This document shows, in pieces, positions 12,303-24,200 of a stretch of 40,060 nucleotides of DNA. The stretch is from Echinostoma caproni (Eukaryota > Platyhelminthes > Trematoda > Plagiorchiida > Echinostomatidae), in assembly GCA_900618425.1 (NCBI GenBank), contig UZAN01040620.1:30962-71021 (forward strand). The letters run 5' to 3'. Position numbers and translations under genes: made by a program. Position 1 is the first letter of the stretch. Every line of letters starts with the position of its first letter. The notes beneath the pieces are model-generated. The model searched no databases and was not told where the DNA came from. It saw only the letters and a program-made list of their open reading frames with translations.

Positions 12303-15000
12303 TTACATAATGAAACTGAAAGCAGTAGATTGTGTTCGTCGATGAAGCAAGCATTTGCGCAATTCTATGGAAATTTTCTCTTTGTCAATAAGTGGACGTG
12401 CTAGATATGGCAGAACAGAATTACTATAAGCAGAGGTACGAGCAAATAAAAGTTTAAATCTTGAGCGTGTGGATGATGTAGATACAGATTTTGAAAATTA
12501 GTTGTGTAATGGGTGATAAGTGTCTGAGAGTATATTGGCAGTGAAACTTTCGCATGCTTGTAGGTGTCTGTCTATAATAGAATCCGCGAATTTATCCCTG
12601 ACAATGCCACTACATTTAGAGATGTGTTTCAGAGATCTCGCCAATAAATGAAAGTCTTACTTCAACATACCGGAAAAGATCACTGGGAAGAAATACAACC
12701 AGTGGGGTAGCACGCATGCATCCACAAACCTAAAAAACAGTTTATTGATAACAGAAAGTAATGTCAATCGGAGTGAGAAACATGAATGCTTTCTAACTTT
12801 GCCGAATGTGTTTTGAACATGCAGTGACCATGATAAATTGTGTGATAAGGTGACTCCAAGGTATTTTACTACCGTTGATTTCGGTACGGGTTGTTGATTG
12901 GCAGAGAGGGTGGGGAACCTATCTGTAAGGGCTGAATATGGTACTTCGGCCAAGAGGGAAAAGACAACATCCTGACATTTGGAGGCATTCACTGAGAGGA
13001 AACGGGACAGGGACCAAATAACTACGTCGTTCAACTTGCTTTGAACTTCTGCAAACACTTCAGGGGTTGGTGCTTTGCAACCCAAAATAACATCATCTAC
13101 GTATTTACAGCCAATGAGTGCAGGAGGAATGGGAAATTGTTTGACGTACATTGAAAAGAAGACTGCGGAAAATATTGCACCTTGCAGAACACCAGATGAA
13201 ACTGGGCGGGTGGAGGACTTTTTCTCCGTTGAGTCACGTAAACTGCCTTCTACTTGTGAAATAATCGCAGATCAATCTGCTAAAGTTTGGATTAACATCA
13301 TTTTAAGTAATCAGGTTGAGCAATACTGATCGATCAAGACTGTTTAAAGCTCCTTTTAGTCTAAGAACAGCATTCTGACGGTCTTACTTTTCTTATCTAG
13401 TGCAAAAATTATTGAATGAACAATGTATGCAACGGCATCAAGTGTTGAGTGAGAAAAACGATATGTAAATTGATGTATATCGTCTTCTTCAGACTGAGTG
13501 TCAACCCACAGTAAGAAGCATCTCTCAAATAACTTGAGCATGACTGACGTGCAGGCGATGGGACGATACTTCCCAGGTTCCATTTGAGGAGCTGGAGTTA
13601 TCTTTTCCAGTTTCTAAATATCAGATATTTTGCGCTTATCAGACAGTCATTGAATATTTTAAACAATGGGGCTGAAAGGGTGTCCTCGAGTACCTTGAGT
13701 ACTACGGGTGATCGTTTATCTGGGCTCGATGCTTTATTCAACTTAGTTTTCAGTAGCTGTTTCAGGACTGTGGCGGGTTCGATAGTTGGTGACGGCATAG
13801 AACTGACTATGTCTGGCAGGGCAGCGCACTGCGAAACTGCACTAAATTCAGAATTTAGTCTTCCAACGTCGACAGTTTAATTTTGTGTTTATTGCTACTG
13901 CCACACAATCGGTTGATAGCTCTCCACGTGCTACGACAACTAGAGTTTCCCAGGATAGTGTAGATGTACAATTTACTCAACCGATTTATTTTCGCTTTGA
14001 TCGATATTGTTAGCCGCTTGACATGGATTGTTTGTCCTTGTTTATAGGCTTGCTCTTTCCGCCTGCGTAGCTGCTTGAGTAGCGGTGATGAATATGTCAT
14101 TATGGTTAAAGATCGTTTCTAGTGGGCAACATTGGTTAAAACAGAAATTAAGGTAGTCCGTAACATATTCACAGAGGACAGAAGGGCTCTGATAGGGATA
14201 AACCGAAAAATCTGTCGTGGCAATCATGGATCTTAGCCTTTCTAGATTCTCTGATGAACAATTTCTTTGACTCACTATCTTCTAAGGCCTTCCTAAAATG
14301 TGTATCGGTTAGTTTTGCTGTATACTGTGGGACATACTTTTAAGATACAATGATCTGAACTGCTCAGGGGAGCACGTTGATGAACTTCAAAAAATTGCGG
14401 TCTGTTTGTAAAAATGAAATCAAGTTGTGAATTGAGTCTGGTAGGAAAATGTACCAAATTTTATAGGCCCAGTGTGGTGAGGAATGTCGGATCATGTCTG
14501 TTGAACTCACCAACAAATATACACAAAGAGTCACTTGTTTTTGATATAATGGAGGTAGAAAATATGTCAGAAAAACTATTTGTCAGCCACTGATATTGAT
14601 GGTGATAGGTAAAAGTTTCCAAGAAGTATGGAATAAAACCCACTCACAAAACGGGGCTTACATTCGCTGACGTGACAACTGATTCTATCCGTCGAGTATT
14701 CAAAGATGATAGCGGTTGATTTACTCCGGTTGTAGCTAACGTAACTGGCAACACCGCCTCGTTGACGAACACTCACGGGACGGTCAACCCAATACAAGTT
14801 ATATCCATCCACTTGTACAATTTCACTAGGGATTTCTTCCTGCATCCACGAATCTTGAAGAAGAAGAATTCCCAGGTTTTTGTATTCCTTTTTCCGTATG
14901 ATGTCTACTACCGCCTCGACTTTTCCCAACAGAAAACGAATATTGCTTGTTAAAATGAGAGGTATTTGCATTCGACTGGTGCTGCTCTGTCTGAGAGCTA
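12303..15000 (-). pseudogene. L2-like LINE ORF2, nearly full length, broken (element B)
   Basis: ORF2 relic of an L2/CR1-group retrotransposon, about 2.7 kb. On minus: endonuclease start LTSNIRFLLGKVE near 14950, LLLQDSWMQEE near 14870 and RQRGGVASYV near 14755. The linker has FNQCCPLETIF and QLRRRKEQAYKQG near 14040-14130. RT follows with NKASSPDKRSPVVLK near 13740, YRPIACTSVMLKLFER near 13550, TVRMLFLD, GVLQGAIFSAVFF near 13180, and the catalytic KYVDDVIL with both Asp codons at 13092-13097. KYLGVTLSHNLSW marks the end of the fingers-palm core. The C-terminal domain continues in the same frame past two stops (at 12657 and near 12500) through RFKLLFARTSAYSN to a final stop at 12303-12305. 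Several frame changes separate endonuclease, linker and RT. The endonuclease is the most damaged part. The catalytic YVDD survives. Confidence 0.9.
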
Positions 15001-15215
15001 TCTGCCAACCCGCTTGATGTTTTCACCTTCTGCCTGTTTTGTTTTGGTCATCCGTTTAAAATTATTTCTCGCATTGTTGGAATATTTCACAGAAGGCGCA
15101 TTTCGAGCGATAACACATAAAGATTTCATGAACGCGCTGGTGTAGAAAAGCATTTGGTGTCCTTGAAATTGATAACGATGTGATTTGATGACAATAAATT
15201 CACAAAAGTGTAAAT
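15001..15215. other. Spacer between head-to-head LINEs B and C
   Basis: Lies between the 5' end of element B (minus) and the elements on plus. It may contain the 5' untranslated region of element B. No motif recognised. Confidence 0.4.
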
Positions 15216-15595
15216 ATGAACTTCGAGATAAATGGCGCGGCCGAATTCAAAGGCCCCGCTGTGCAGTATATGAAACATATGACAGAAAAGTTTGAAAAGT
15301 TACCATCGGCAGCGGAGCAAAAAGCGAAAGAAAAATTATTTTACCGGAAGAAAAGATAACTGCTTGGATCTCTCAGGTCAACCTTCCCAGTCCAGTTCAC
15401 AGACCCACAAAAAGACCTCGTTATTTTCTAAAGAGCCCAACTACAGCGTTGCCAATACCCAGTTTCGAACTCGTTGGCGAAGCAAAGTTAGTACAGGATA
15501 GTGTCAAAGATCAAGAGTCGGCAGAGATCATTAACCCTAAAGCTCAGATTATTCAGGATCACAATCCAGTGCCGAAGATAAGGAAGGCAATTTAA
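15216..15595 (+). pseudogene. Possible ORF1-like fragment upstream of element C
   Basis: An ATG at 15216 opens a 47-codon frame starting MNFEINGAAEFKG, with charged, helix-prone sequence (MTEKFEKLPSAAEQKAKEK) ending at 15357-15359. After a frame change near 15300-15350, another frame stays open to a stop near 15594, rich in Pro and Lys (PVHRPTKRPRYF) and then acidic. The composition looks like real but broken coding sequence rather than chance. Its place just upstream of a CR1-type ORF2 suggests an ORF1, and the first part loosely recalls a BESS-type helical motif, but I recognise no family firmly. It could equally belong to a different inserted element or a host exon. Confidence 0.35.
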
Positions 15596-15604
15596 AACAC
15601 TAAA

Positions 15605-17966
15605 ATGACAGTTATTTGCGCCAACTGGATGATCCGGATGAATCCCTATGCCAACAAAACGATTGCAAGGAATGGAGTTTCATTCGAGAACTACTTATTT
15701 GTACCAAGATTCTTACTACGGCGATTATTAGTCTACCTAACTGACCAAACTATCACGGGAACGGCCCAAGAAGAATAAAACTGACCGTCGGAACGCCGGA
15801 AATGGCCAACTTCGTATTGTAGCATGGTGGATACTGTTAATGTCACGTCTCTGCTAGGACGTAGTGATCATGCCATATTGAAGTTTGCTTATATAGGCTA
15901 TGCTTCTATCCAAGAAAACCGAAAGAGCAGTACTCGTTTCATCATAGACTACAAAAAGCTGCAAAACCTGGCAATACTTAAGCAATGGGTCCTCCCAGAA
16001 GATGATCACGATCCTATAATGGCAAAAAACAGCCTCACCGTTTATCTTACCGAAATCGTAACGGCTGCAAGAAGTATAAAATCTTGTACCAAATCTAAAA
16101 CTTGTCAATCGTTCACTCTCAGCCGAATAAAGAAATGGATAGAACAAAGGAACTTTTCCTGGCGGAAGTACGCAAGGTGTCCATCTCCCGAAACTTGGCA
16201 TAATTATTCCTTACTTCGAAATCAGTGTACCAAGTTTGTACGGGAGGAAAAACTGATATACCAAGAAACCCTGGTTCAAAAATTCATTTCTGATCCAAAA
16301 TTGCTTCATAAACATATCAACTCTACAAGGAAGGTAAAATGCGTCAACCGATGCTCCAGAAGCAGAAGAGTTCCTCAAAAAAACAATTCGATCAGGTGTT
16401 TACTGCAACGACACACGAAGTATTACAGATTCCAAGCAAACTACCCTGTATACCGTATCCGTCACTGGATAACATGGCTTTTTACAGTGAGTTGCTTAGA
16501 GCAAAACTACTAACTTTGCGTAAGAATTCATCCCCAGGCGCAGACAACCTTCCTCCCTTCAACTATGATGTCGCTAGCCAATAACATTTCCGAACCTCTG
16601 GCTGTTCTTTACCGAAGGATGTTTAACCAGGCAGTAATTCCGCAGTCATGGAAGGAAGGGGTGATTTCCCCACTTACAAAGGAGGATCTCGCAGTGGTCC
16701 CGTCAACTACCGCCCTGGTACACTTTCGATATTGTCGAAAGTCATGGAGGTCATTGTGGCAGATCTGTTGATGGAATATCTGGAGAAGCATGACCTTTTG
16801 TCTCTAACTCAACCCGGATTTCGGCTCAAGCGTGCGTGCACCACAAACCTACTCCTTGCACGGGATGTGTAGACAAAATCCGTCGATGCAGGTCAGCTAT
16901 TGGATATAGTTTGTTTTGACTTCTCCAATGCATTTTATCGAGTAAACCATCAAATTCTACTGCGAAAACTCTACAACTACGGAGTAAGAGGTTTGATTCC
17001 GGACTGGATCAAGGAGTTTCTCCGACAAAGGACCATGTCAGTTCGCGTTGGTGATTCATTATCAGGGCCTATCACCGCTGCCCGAGGGGTTCCTGAAGAA
17101 TCCGTATTGGGGCCTCGTCTTTTTCTGGCATTTATACACAAACTACCACATGTCTTTGGGCCTAATAAACTGCTATATGAGGACGACACTAAGATCTGGA
17201 GAACTACAACACTTCCTGAGGATTGCAAAGCACTCCAACGAACGATCGACGCAGCCCACCGATGGTCAATCGCCAACCACATCGAGTTCAACGTTTCCAA
17301 ATGCAGAGTTATTTCCATGCAGCTTAAGGCTCGTTTCTCCTGTTCTGGGGAACCAAATACTACCACTGATGAAAAGGAATTTGGGAGTTATGGTACAGGA
17401 GGACGTAGGATCTTCCACACACTGTGCAAGAGCATTATCTATGGCTCCAAAGCAAGTTGGACTGACTCATACGTGGTTTTGGGCAGTTCGAAAGAGCACT
17501 GTTCCCACGTTTGTTATCAACGTTCATTCGGTCACACACGGAGTACACCTTTCAAGTATGGAATCCATGGTTAAACCTCGACAAGAAGGCTCTAAAACGT
17601 CCTCAAAGGCTGGCAACGAAATTGGTTAAAGGTCTGTATAACAAGACACTTTGAAAGACTGCAAATATTGGGACTGTACTCATCCCAATACCGCCGACTT
17701 CGAGGGGACCTAATGTTGGCATTTCCCATACTGCATCGACCCAACCACCCTTGCTGTTCTTTGCTGACTTTGATCACCTCATTGGACATCCAATAAAGGT
17801 GAAGACCCAGAACAGCCACCTTGGTTGCCGATATCACTCGTTTGCAGTCAGAGAGTGCGGCGTATGGAATTCTCTTCCATCTTATGTATTGTGTGCTCCT
17901 ACCGTTGAACCATTTAAATCGCAACTTGATAAAGTATTGGAACACTTAAAATGTCAACCTCCGTGA
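15605..17966 (+). pseudogene. CR1-clade LINE ORF2, endonuclease tail plus RT and C-terminus (element C)
   Basis: Decayed ORF2 of a CR1-type retrotransposon. The endonuclease is mostly lost: broken remnants from about 15620 (FIRELLICTKILTT) lead to DTVNVTSLLGRSDHAIL at 15830-15880. The linker frame 15824-16513 is open for 229 codons. RT follows in several frames: NSSPGADNLPPF near 16525; QAVIPQSWKEGVISP near 16640; NYRPGTLSILSKVMEV near 16710; TQPGFRLKRACTTNLL near 16815; DFSNAFYRVNHQILLRKL near 16920; RGVPEESVLGPRLFL near 17080; and LYEDDTKIW, where YEDD replaces the usual YADD, at 17173-17199. The tail has YRRLRGDLMLAFPILHRP near 17700 and the CR1 hallmark ECGVWNSLPSYV near 17860, ending in a stop at 17964. 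An AT-rich 3' region with ATT repeats and CCCGTTGGGAATGATAAG follows to about 18055. GVPQGS has become GVPEES, so the copy is damaged at core motifs. Confidence 0.92.
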
Positions 17967-18055
17967 GTGATCATGCACATTATTATCATTGTTATTTTCT
18001 CTTTGTGAAGTTATTCAAAATATTCTGTAAAAGTCCCGTTGGGAATGATAAGCTT

Positions 18056-19249
18056 TAGCTTTTTTAAATCGCCCATTATAAAACTTTGACTTTGGGTGAC
18101 CTTGGGGCAGTGAATAAAATAAACATAGCTGTAGCCTTTGAAAGCAGGGAAGAAACGGTGCGCGATTGTGTTCACTTGGACTGAGCAAAACAACGATTGT
18201 TCTCGGATACTGTTTACCATCAAATTTGTTGGATGCAACCGCTCCTCCAAAGTATACCTACAGTGGTCACATTTTAATTTCACGAATTGTCCGTGTCATA
18301 TTTGCAACATTTGTGGAACTCGGCCACATTCGAATTAAAAAGAAATGCAGAAAGCAAAACGTTTCTAATGAACATCAAGTGGAATGTTTTTATGTATGTA
18401 TTTGTATTGGAGAGAACAAGTTGACTGAGCACACCGAAATATTTAACTGAAGTTTTTTGGCAGTGGGAGTTTCGAGGGACATACTATGTCTGCTTCAAAG
18501 TGAAAAAGCAATGATGAACATTCGGAAGGTTAATCTATGGGCCAGGCGTTTCCGAAAATTCCAAACCTTTGAACAAACCGAAAGATGCTGAAAACTGGAT
18601 CTTCCAGAAAATAAACGGAACAAAACGAAATACAGAAATTCCGTAGGGAAGAACACTGGTTCATATCAAAACAGGAGTACAGGTAGAACGCTTGCCTCGT
18701 CTTGATGCAACTTTAACAGTCCAGTTGATGATGGGAAATAGAGCTCGTCAGAACCATCAAACCAGTCAGCGTTTGTTTTCTCGAGAGGTGCGGTTCTATT
18801 AAACATTCGTCCCTAATTTTTTCAGGTGCTTACTGCCACAAGTGCATGAAAAAACCGCAAATAAATGAGTGGGATACCTGAGAGTCTGAATTGTCCAAGC
18901 TGATAGCACTGATCGATTGCCTAATTTTATGGAGAACAGTCAGCGAAGTGGTGTATTATGTGCATGAGTACGTCGATTTTCAATTTAACTGCAGCACTAG
19001 TCCTCTCTTCGCATAAAACTAAGTCCCTCAATGAGTTCGGTAATAGTGTACTGGAAATGAGATTCTGAATTTGTTGGATTCCCCATCCAGGTGATCTTAT
19101 GTCGGCAAAATAACGTTTATTGAAAAATATCTCATCTATCCCTTTGTGCACAACATTCATGGCAGTGAATGCGGATTACTAAAGTCGTTTAAAGGTTTAT
19201 CCTTCAAATCAGTAGTACGACTGAAAGTTCAAGAGAACGGAATATTTAA
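18056..19249. other. No recognised gene
   Basis: Unassigned sequence between element C and the Penelope relic. Overlapping open frames at 18138-18450 (plus) and 18927-19160 (minus) show no motif. If the Penelope copy were longer, its reverse transcriptase would lie here on plus, but I could not find it, so that copy seems 5'-truncated. Confidence 0.45.
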
Positions 19250-19703
19250 TATTTGGAGATGCGAAACTATTCTCGTTTGAGTAGTTATCACATTCACCGA
19301 CTTTGCGGCTGAACCCCGCATTATATTCACGTCCAAGCTAGATTACCCCCGGGTGCGATCTCATTTTGTCGATTCACCCGTTCCTGCAGAGCAAACAATC
19401 TGGGTCTAACGGTGAGGCGTCTATCTGATCGCATCAAGGAGCATCACCCCGTTTAGTTGATCCATGGATGAACTAGGATCGGGGCGACGGCAATGAACGA
19501 ATCATTTGACTGAGTCACACAGCCAATGCGCCTGAGGCTTTCCGTCCTCTCTATGCGGTCAAGAAAAGGTTTTCCAAAGAGGTCAAGTTCAGAATTTTGT
19601 CAACAGCCGAGGCAATCACAATCCGTCTCCACAACCCCTGCCCCTGTATGCGCCCAGAAACATTTTGTAAGAACATTGGTCTTACCATGGTCATCCACTG
19701 ACA
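19250..19703 (+). pseudogene. Penelope-like element, GIY-YIG endonuclease tail
   Basis: C-terminal part of a Penelope-like retroelement polyprotein, whose GIY-YIG endonuclease domain nicks target DNA. Reading plus across several frames gives AEPRIIFTSKL at 19311-19343 (the connector after RT), GLTVRRLSDRIKEHHPV at about 19405-19455 (the YVG...R...EH core), GATAMNESFD near 19480-19510, EAFRPLYAVKKRFSKEV at about 19535-19585, FRILSTAEAITIRLHNP at about 19590-19640, and CAQKHFVRTLVLPW at about 19650-19695. This order of blocks, ending in a CVQK..V..L.LPW-type finish, is characteristic of the family. At least four frame changes or stops are present, and the Cys-containing segment before the endonuclease core is missing. 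No RT domain is attached, so the copy is a 3' fragment. Confidence 0.82.
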
Positions 19704-20214
19704 ATCTGATGACGTAACTTAATGGAAGAAACTCAATCATAACGATTCGTTATACGCAAAGATGGACATTAAAAGTGGCTCAGCTGAAAATGCACAGAAC
19801 TGGCATGCAGTCATAATGATGATGCGATAGCAACACCTAATGGAGATCTGAATATATCTTTACTTCAAGGAAAATACAGTCATCTGAGTTCTAAATCAAG
19901 GTTCAACATTGTTAGGGCTTTCTGCCTGCTTGTGATGTGACTGCGTCTAAGAGCAAACCAAGAATTTCTTAACTTATCACAGAAAAATGATTTTATCAGC
20001 TGCAGTCCTTAATAATCCACCAGCTATTGAACTGGATATACGGGGACTGAGAAAAAGGATCCTGGATACGCCGTCTTTGTGCGAGTAGCATATGGCCGAG
20101 CAAGGAATACGTGAACTGTAATCTATTGTGAATATTGTTTAAAGAGTGCAACTCAGAATCAAATACCAGGCACAGCTCATTGATCATAACGATCGCTGTA
20201 TTTAAACTGTAAGG
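19704..20214. other. No recognised gene; probable mariner 5' flank
   Basis: Short unassigned stretch. The mariner 5' terminal inverted repeat should lie in the last 50-200 bases, but I could not match it with certainty to a partner after 21253. Confidence 0.4.
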
Positions 20215-21253
20215 ATGGGACTCAATCCATGTCACTGGAGGGCGGTGATATTCTACGACCACAAATGTGGTTTAAAGCAGCACCAGCAGAGTGTTGATCG
20301 TTTGCCATCTGCCTTTGGTGATGAGACACCTTCAAAAGGCACTAAGTTTCAGTGGTTTACGGAATTCAAGCGTAGCAGGCTGTCTTTGGGTGATGAGACA
20401 CGGTGTGGTCAAACTGCGGAGGCCACCACTGTGGAAAGCAATGGTGGAAGAGAATCCTTGGGTGACACTAGCACAGCTGGCGAAAGCCATTGGGATCAAT
20501 CCACACCATACTACATGAGAAGGTCGGCCTCAGAAAGGTTTTCTAAAGCTGGGTACCCTATCAGCCCAGTGAGAAACAGAATGCAGTTCGGGTGAATTGG
20601 TCCCACATCATGCTTATCAGGTTTGATGGTGGACATTCTAATGAACTTTGGGAGATCATCAGCAGTGATGAGATCTGAGTCTATAGTTTAAACTCAGAGA
20701 CCAAGGAACCATCGGCTCGGTGGACGCTGGTTGGTTGGGCGCTGCCTCAGAAATTCCAACTCGAGGGGCGTGTGGCAAAGCGCATGGTGGCTGTGTTCAT
20801 TTTCGAAACCGGGCATGTGGCTAATGTACCGCTCGTACAGCAAAGCACAGTCACCGGAGGCTGGTACGCCACTCACTGTCTATTGAAAGTGCCCGAAACT
20901 GTTACCAGGTTTCGTCCAAGGACTGTAGAACAAAGACCCTGCTGTACCATGACAACGCACTAGCACACAGGTCGTTGGCGAATTTCTGGCTAGAGGACAT
21001 ATCCAGGACGTTGATAATCCACCCACATTGCAGACCAGACTCCGTGTGACCTTCTTGTGTTTCAAGAGTTCAAGTGCACGGCCGATTGAATAAGATACGA
21101 GTCACCAGCAGCTGCTGCGGTTAACCTCATTTAACCGGTTGAAGGGTTACCCACACCTATTTCTCCAAATGGTTTAGGCGCACGAAACTGTGAATAAACG
21201 CTGATGGAGAACACTTCCGGAAAATGCGGCACTTATTTTTGTGTAACAAATAA
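20215..21253 (+). pseudogene. mariner-type transposase, full length but broken
   Basis: Transposase relic of a mariner (DD34D) DNA transposon. From the ATG at 20215 the N-terminal helix-turn-helix region reads HWRAVIFYDHKCGL, then FGDETPSKGTKFQWFTEF near 20310-20365 and RSRLSLGDETRCGQ. The second DNA-binding helix region appears in another frame as ENPWVTLAQLAKAIGI near 20452-20500. Catalytic residues are all traceable: the first Asp in SSDEI at 20667-20669, the second in YHDNALAH at 20951-20953, and the third in TPCDLLVFQEFK at 21048-21050, in a shifted frame. The C-terminus ends TYFSKWFRRTKL, a stop, then HFRKMRHLFL, with a final stop at 21251-21253. Total span is about 1.04 kb, normal for a mariner ORF. 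At least four frame changes and several stops make it inactive. Confidence 0.9.
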
Positions 21254-24200
21254 AACATTATGCATCCGGAGGCGTTTTGCTCAGCTCATGTATGTAAATG
21301 GGAAAAAGAGCAAACGACTGTCGGAGGTGACAGTTTATCACCTTTCGACTTGTCCACACAGTGGTTATATTTAAAACATTGAAAATGTGATTTTTAAAAC
21401 TATGGTCGAATCGAAACGCTCCAACCTGACACAGATAACGTGTTTTAGGTGATCTCAACGATCCCTTGGACTAATAAGCAATAACTGTGTCAAAGATTTC
21501 CAAACCTCGTTGAAGCCATTTTAATAGAGATTGTGAAACTAAAACTGCGAAAACAACAAACCCTAGTGTTACATAAGTGTTACCTTGACCAGGGAGGACA
21601 GAAGCATAGGGTTTCATCTGTGCACTAACCACTATCCCAAGTTCATGTGCTATCCACTCGGATTATTGCAGCCGCATACAACCAGTAACATCCTGCTTGG
21701 CTGAACTGAAACCCTGCAGTTTCAAGATGATGAAAAATGCCTGAGTGTCTCACACTCATTGACTAAAAGATGAATCCTCAATGCTCGTTTGATCCGATCG
21801 GATTATTTCACGATCACTGGGTTTGCATTTTTTATCTCATTGATGAGGATTTTGTGGCACAGAAACGATCACATCTCGAATTTCGCTCTTCTTCAGAACA
21901 GTTTTCACGCAAATGCCCTCAGGCATTGGATGTGTTCATCTAGTTCAGATACTCGTTTGTACCTGACCTGTAATTGAAGCTGGGTCATCGACACGCACAC
22001 AATCACAATCGTTCATTCCGCCTCCACTGACAGTTGAAAAAAACATTCGACTGATCGCGACTGATGAACTGCGTATCAAGGAAGAGGAAGGATGAAATTG
22101 AGGAAGCTTAAGATGTTGTTTTACGTGGGGATTTCGGTTCACATCAAAGTGCATTTTATTCCCGTGCTCAGTCATCCAGATCGGACATGATGCCGGGATT
22201 TTAGCAGTGGTTCAAATCTGCTTGTTTTTCTTCACCGAGCAGAGGATCGGCAGTTATGGAAAACCTACCATATGCTTTCAAAACCCAAAACAGGGTTTTC
22301 CACCAGGATACAGGTTTGGGTAGCAAACGTCGCAATGCAATTAAGCATTTTTGTAATGATTCGATTCAAAACTGTGTTTAGGCCAACACCACGTACTGCT
22401 TACTTGCATTTTTCTAAGTCTACCACACCTTTCATAACTGTTAATAGGTCTCGACTGCGTGAAAGCAGACTACATTCCGGCAGAAGAGGACACAATAATT
22501 GGGCTTACATTTTTATTCACGGTTATCTGAAAAAGCAAAAACAAGGTAGGCAGCGGACGGAAAAAAGAACAACACAGGACATTAGCGGACCGGGTTGATT
22601 TATTGGGGCAGCAGTTTTTCGACAAGCACAGAAATGTTTATTCCTATCTGACTTGGGTCCGGAAGCTGTAGCAGGTTTTTATTTGGCGAATTCACTAATT
22701 GAAGCAGTATGTATTATTTGAGATGCAGGAAAGTTCTCCTCTGGACAAACAGTAAACTGTCAGCAAGCTGTTTCTTTTGTTCAAAATATCTCCGTTCATA
22801 GGATTTTCTCAAACGGAGTGATGTGATTTGCTTGATTCTCATTTGGGATTATTCGGATGGCTTTCTCACTGTACTATCAACATGCTGACAATCAGATAGC
22901 TTTCTTTTAGGTCTATTTTCCAAACTTATTTATCATAATAATTTAAACTCACAGTTAATAAATATTTGAATTAACACCAATGATGTTTAATTGTAACACT
23001 CGAACGAAAATGTTACTTTTTTGTTCTCTTGGGTTCATATAACGCATGTTTATCAGCAAAATAACGTTCATCGGGAAAAACAAAACGAAAGCAACCACAA
23101 TGACAGACCCGAGGGAAAAACAGGAGGTCATGTCCGAGCAAATCACACACTAAAACCATGTGTAGTCACGCATAACGAAAAAAGAACAATCAATGCAGCA
23201 AACAATCAATAAGTTCATGTGAGTAGCGTGTTATATTTATGCTTTATTTTTCAATCCTGGTTTCCACTCGCAGTTTGGATTGAATGAACACGTCCTAACT
23301 AGCTGAGGGACAAATGTCCTGTTGGATAGCGCCGAGATGTATAGGAACAAATCATTTAGTTCCGGTAGGAGTTCAGGGAATGTGGAAAGATTTGATGTTT
23401 CGTCACACCTACCTATAATATAATAATATATATATTATATATAATAGTGGATGAAAGAGGCTGGAAAATGATTTAGAGCTGGATTTAACCGAAGTTTATG
23501 CAATTCGGGTCAGGATACGTTTCATGCATTCAAAGGAATAAGTTACATTAGTTTCTAAAGTCTAGAGTGATAGCAATCGCAAAGAAATATATTCTTCATA
23601 TGTGAGGGTATAAACGATCTAACGCGTTAGCACATACACATCCCAATAGTAAATATTTTCACTCCAGTAATCAAACAGGAGTAAGAGGTGTAACCATACG
23701 ATCTCCCTTGGGGGTTATTGGAGCAGGTCAAGGATCAAATTCGTAGTGCGTGCGGTTTTCCGATAGTGACATTGCCTGCAATTCAAACTAACAATCATTA
23801 TCTTTCTTCCTGGAGTAAGTAAAGATATCAAAGGCATATTATTGCTGAGAACAACAAATCCAATGAGGACATCTAAGGTTTCCGAAAAATCACCGCAAAC
23901 GTAGACGAATCAAGAAGGATCATGAAACAGAGCAATACCGAAATTCTTGAAGTTATTGGCGTTTAGCATATGTTGACTATTACCAGTAATACTACGGAGT
24001 TTATGAAATAAAGTCTAGTAGATGTAGACCACATCAGAGCGGAAGAGGACACCGATTCATTTCGAGTGGTTAAGCAGAACGAAAAGCGGAGTAGGTAAAA
24101 TATTATTACAGCTCTCTTGGATAGAATGAATAGAATCATTATCTAGATCCAACACACCAGTCATTATATCGTTGGTTGGTTTGAAGACGGTGTGGTTGTG

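Noticed and set aside
19702..19735. CTGATGA followed by GAAAC on plus, resembling a hammerhead core
   Set aside because: The bases between the boxes cannot form stem II, and the flanks form neither stem I nor stem III.
20898..20930. GGACGAAACC on minus resembling the second hammerhead half
   Set aside because: No CTGANGA box upstream; it lies inside the mariner transposase relic.
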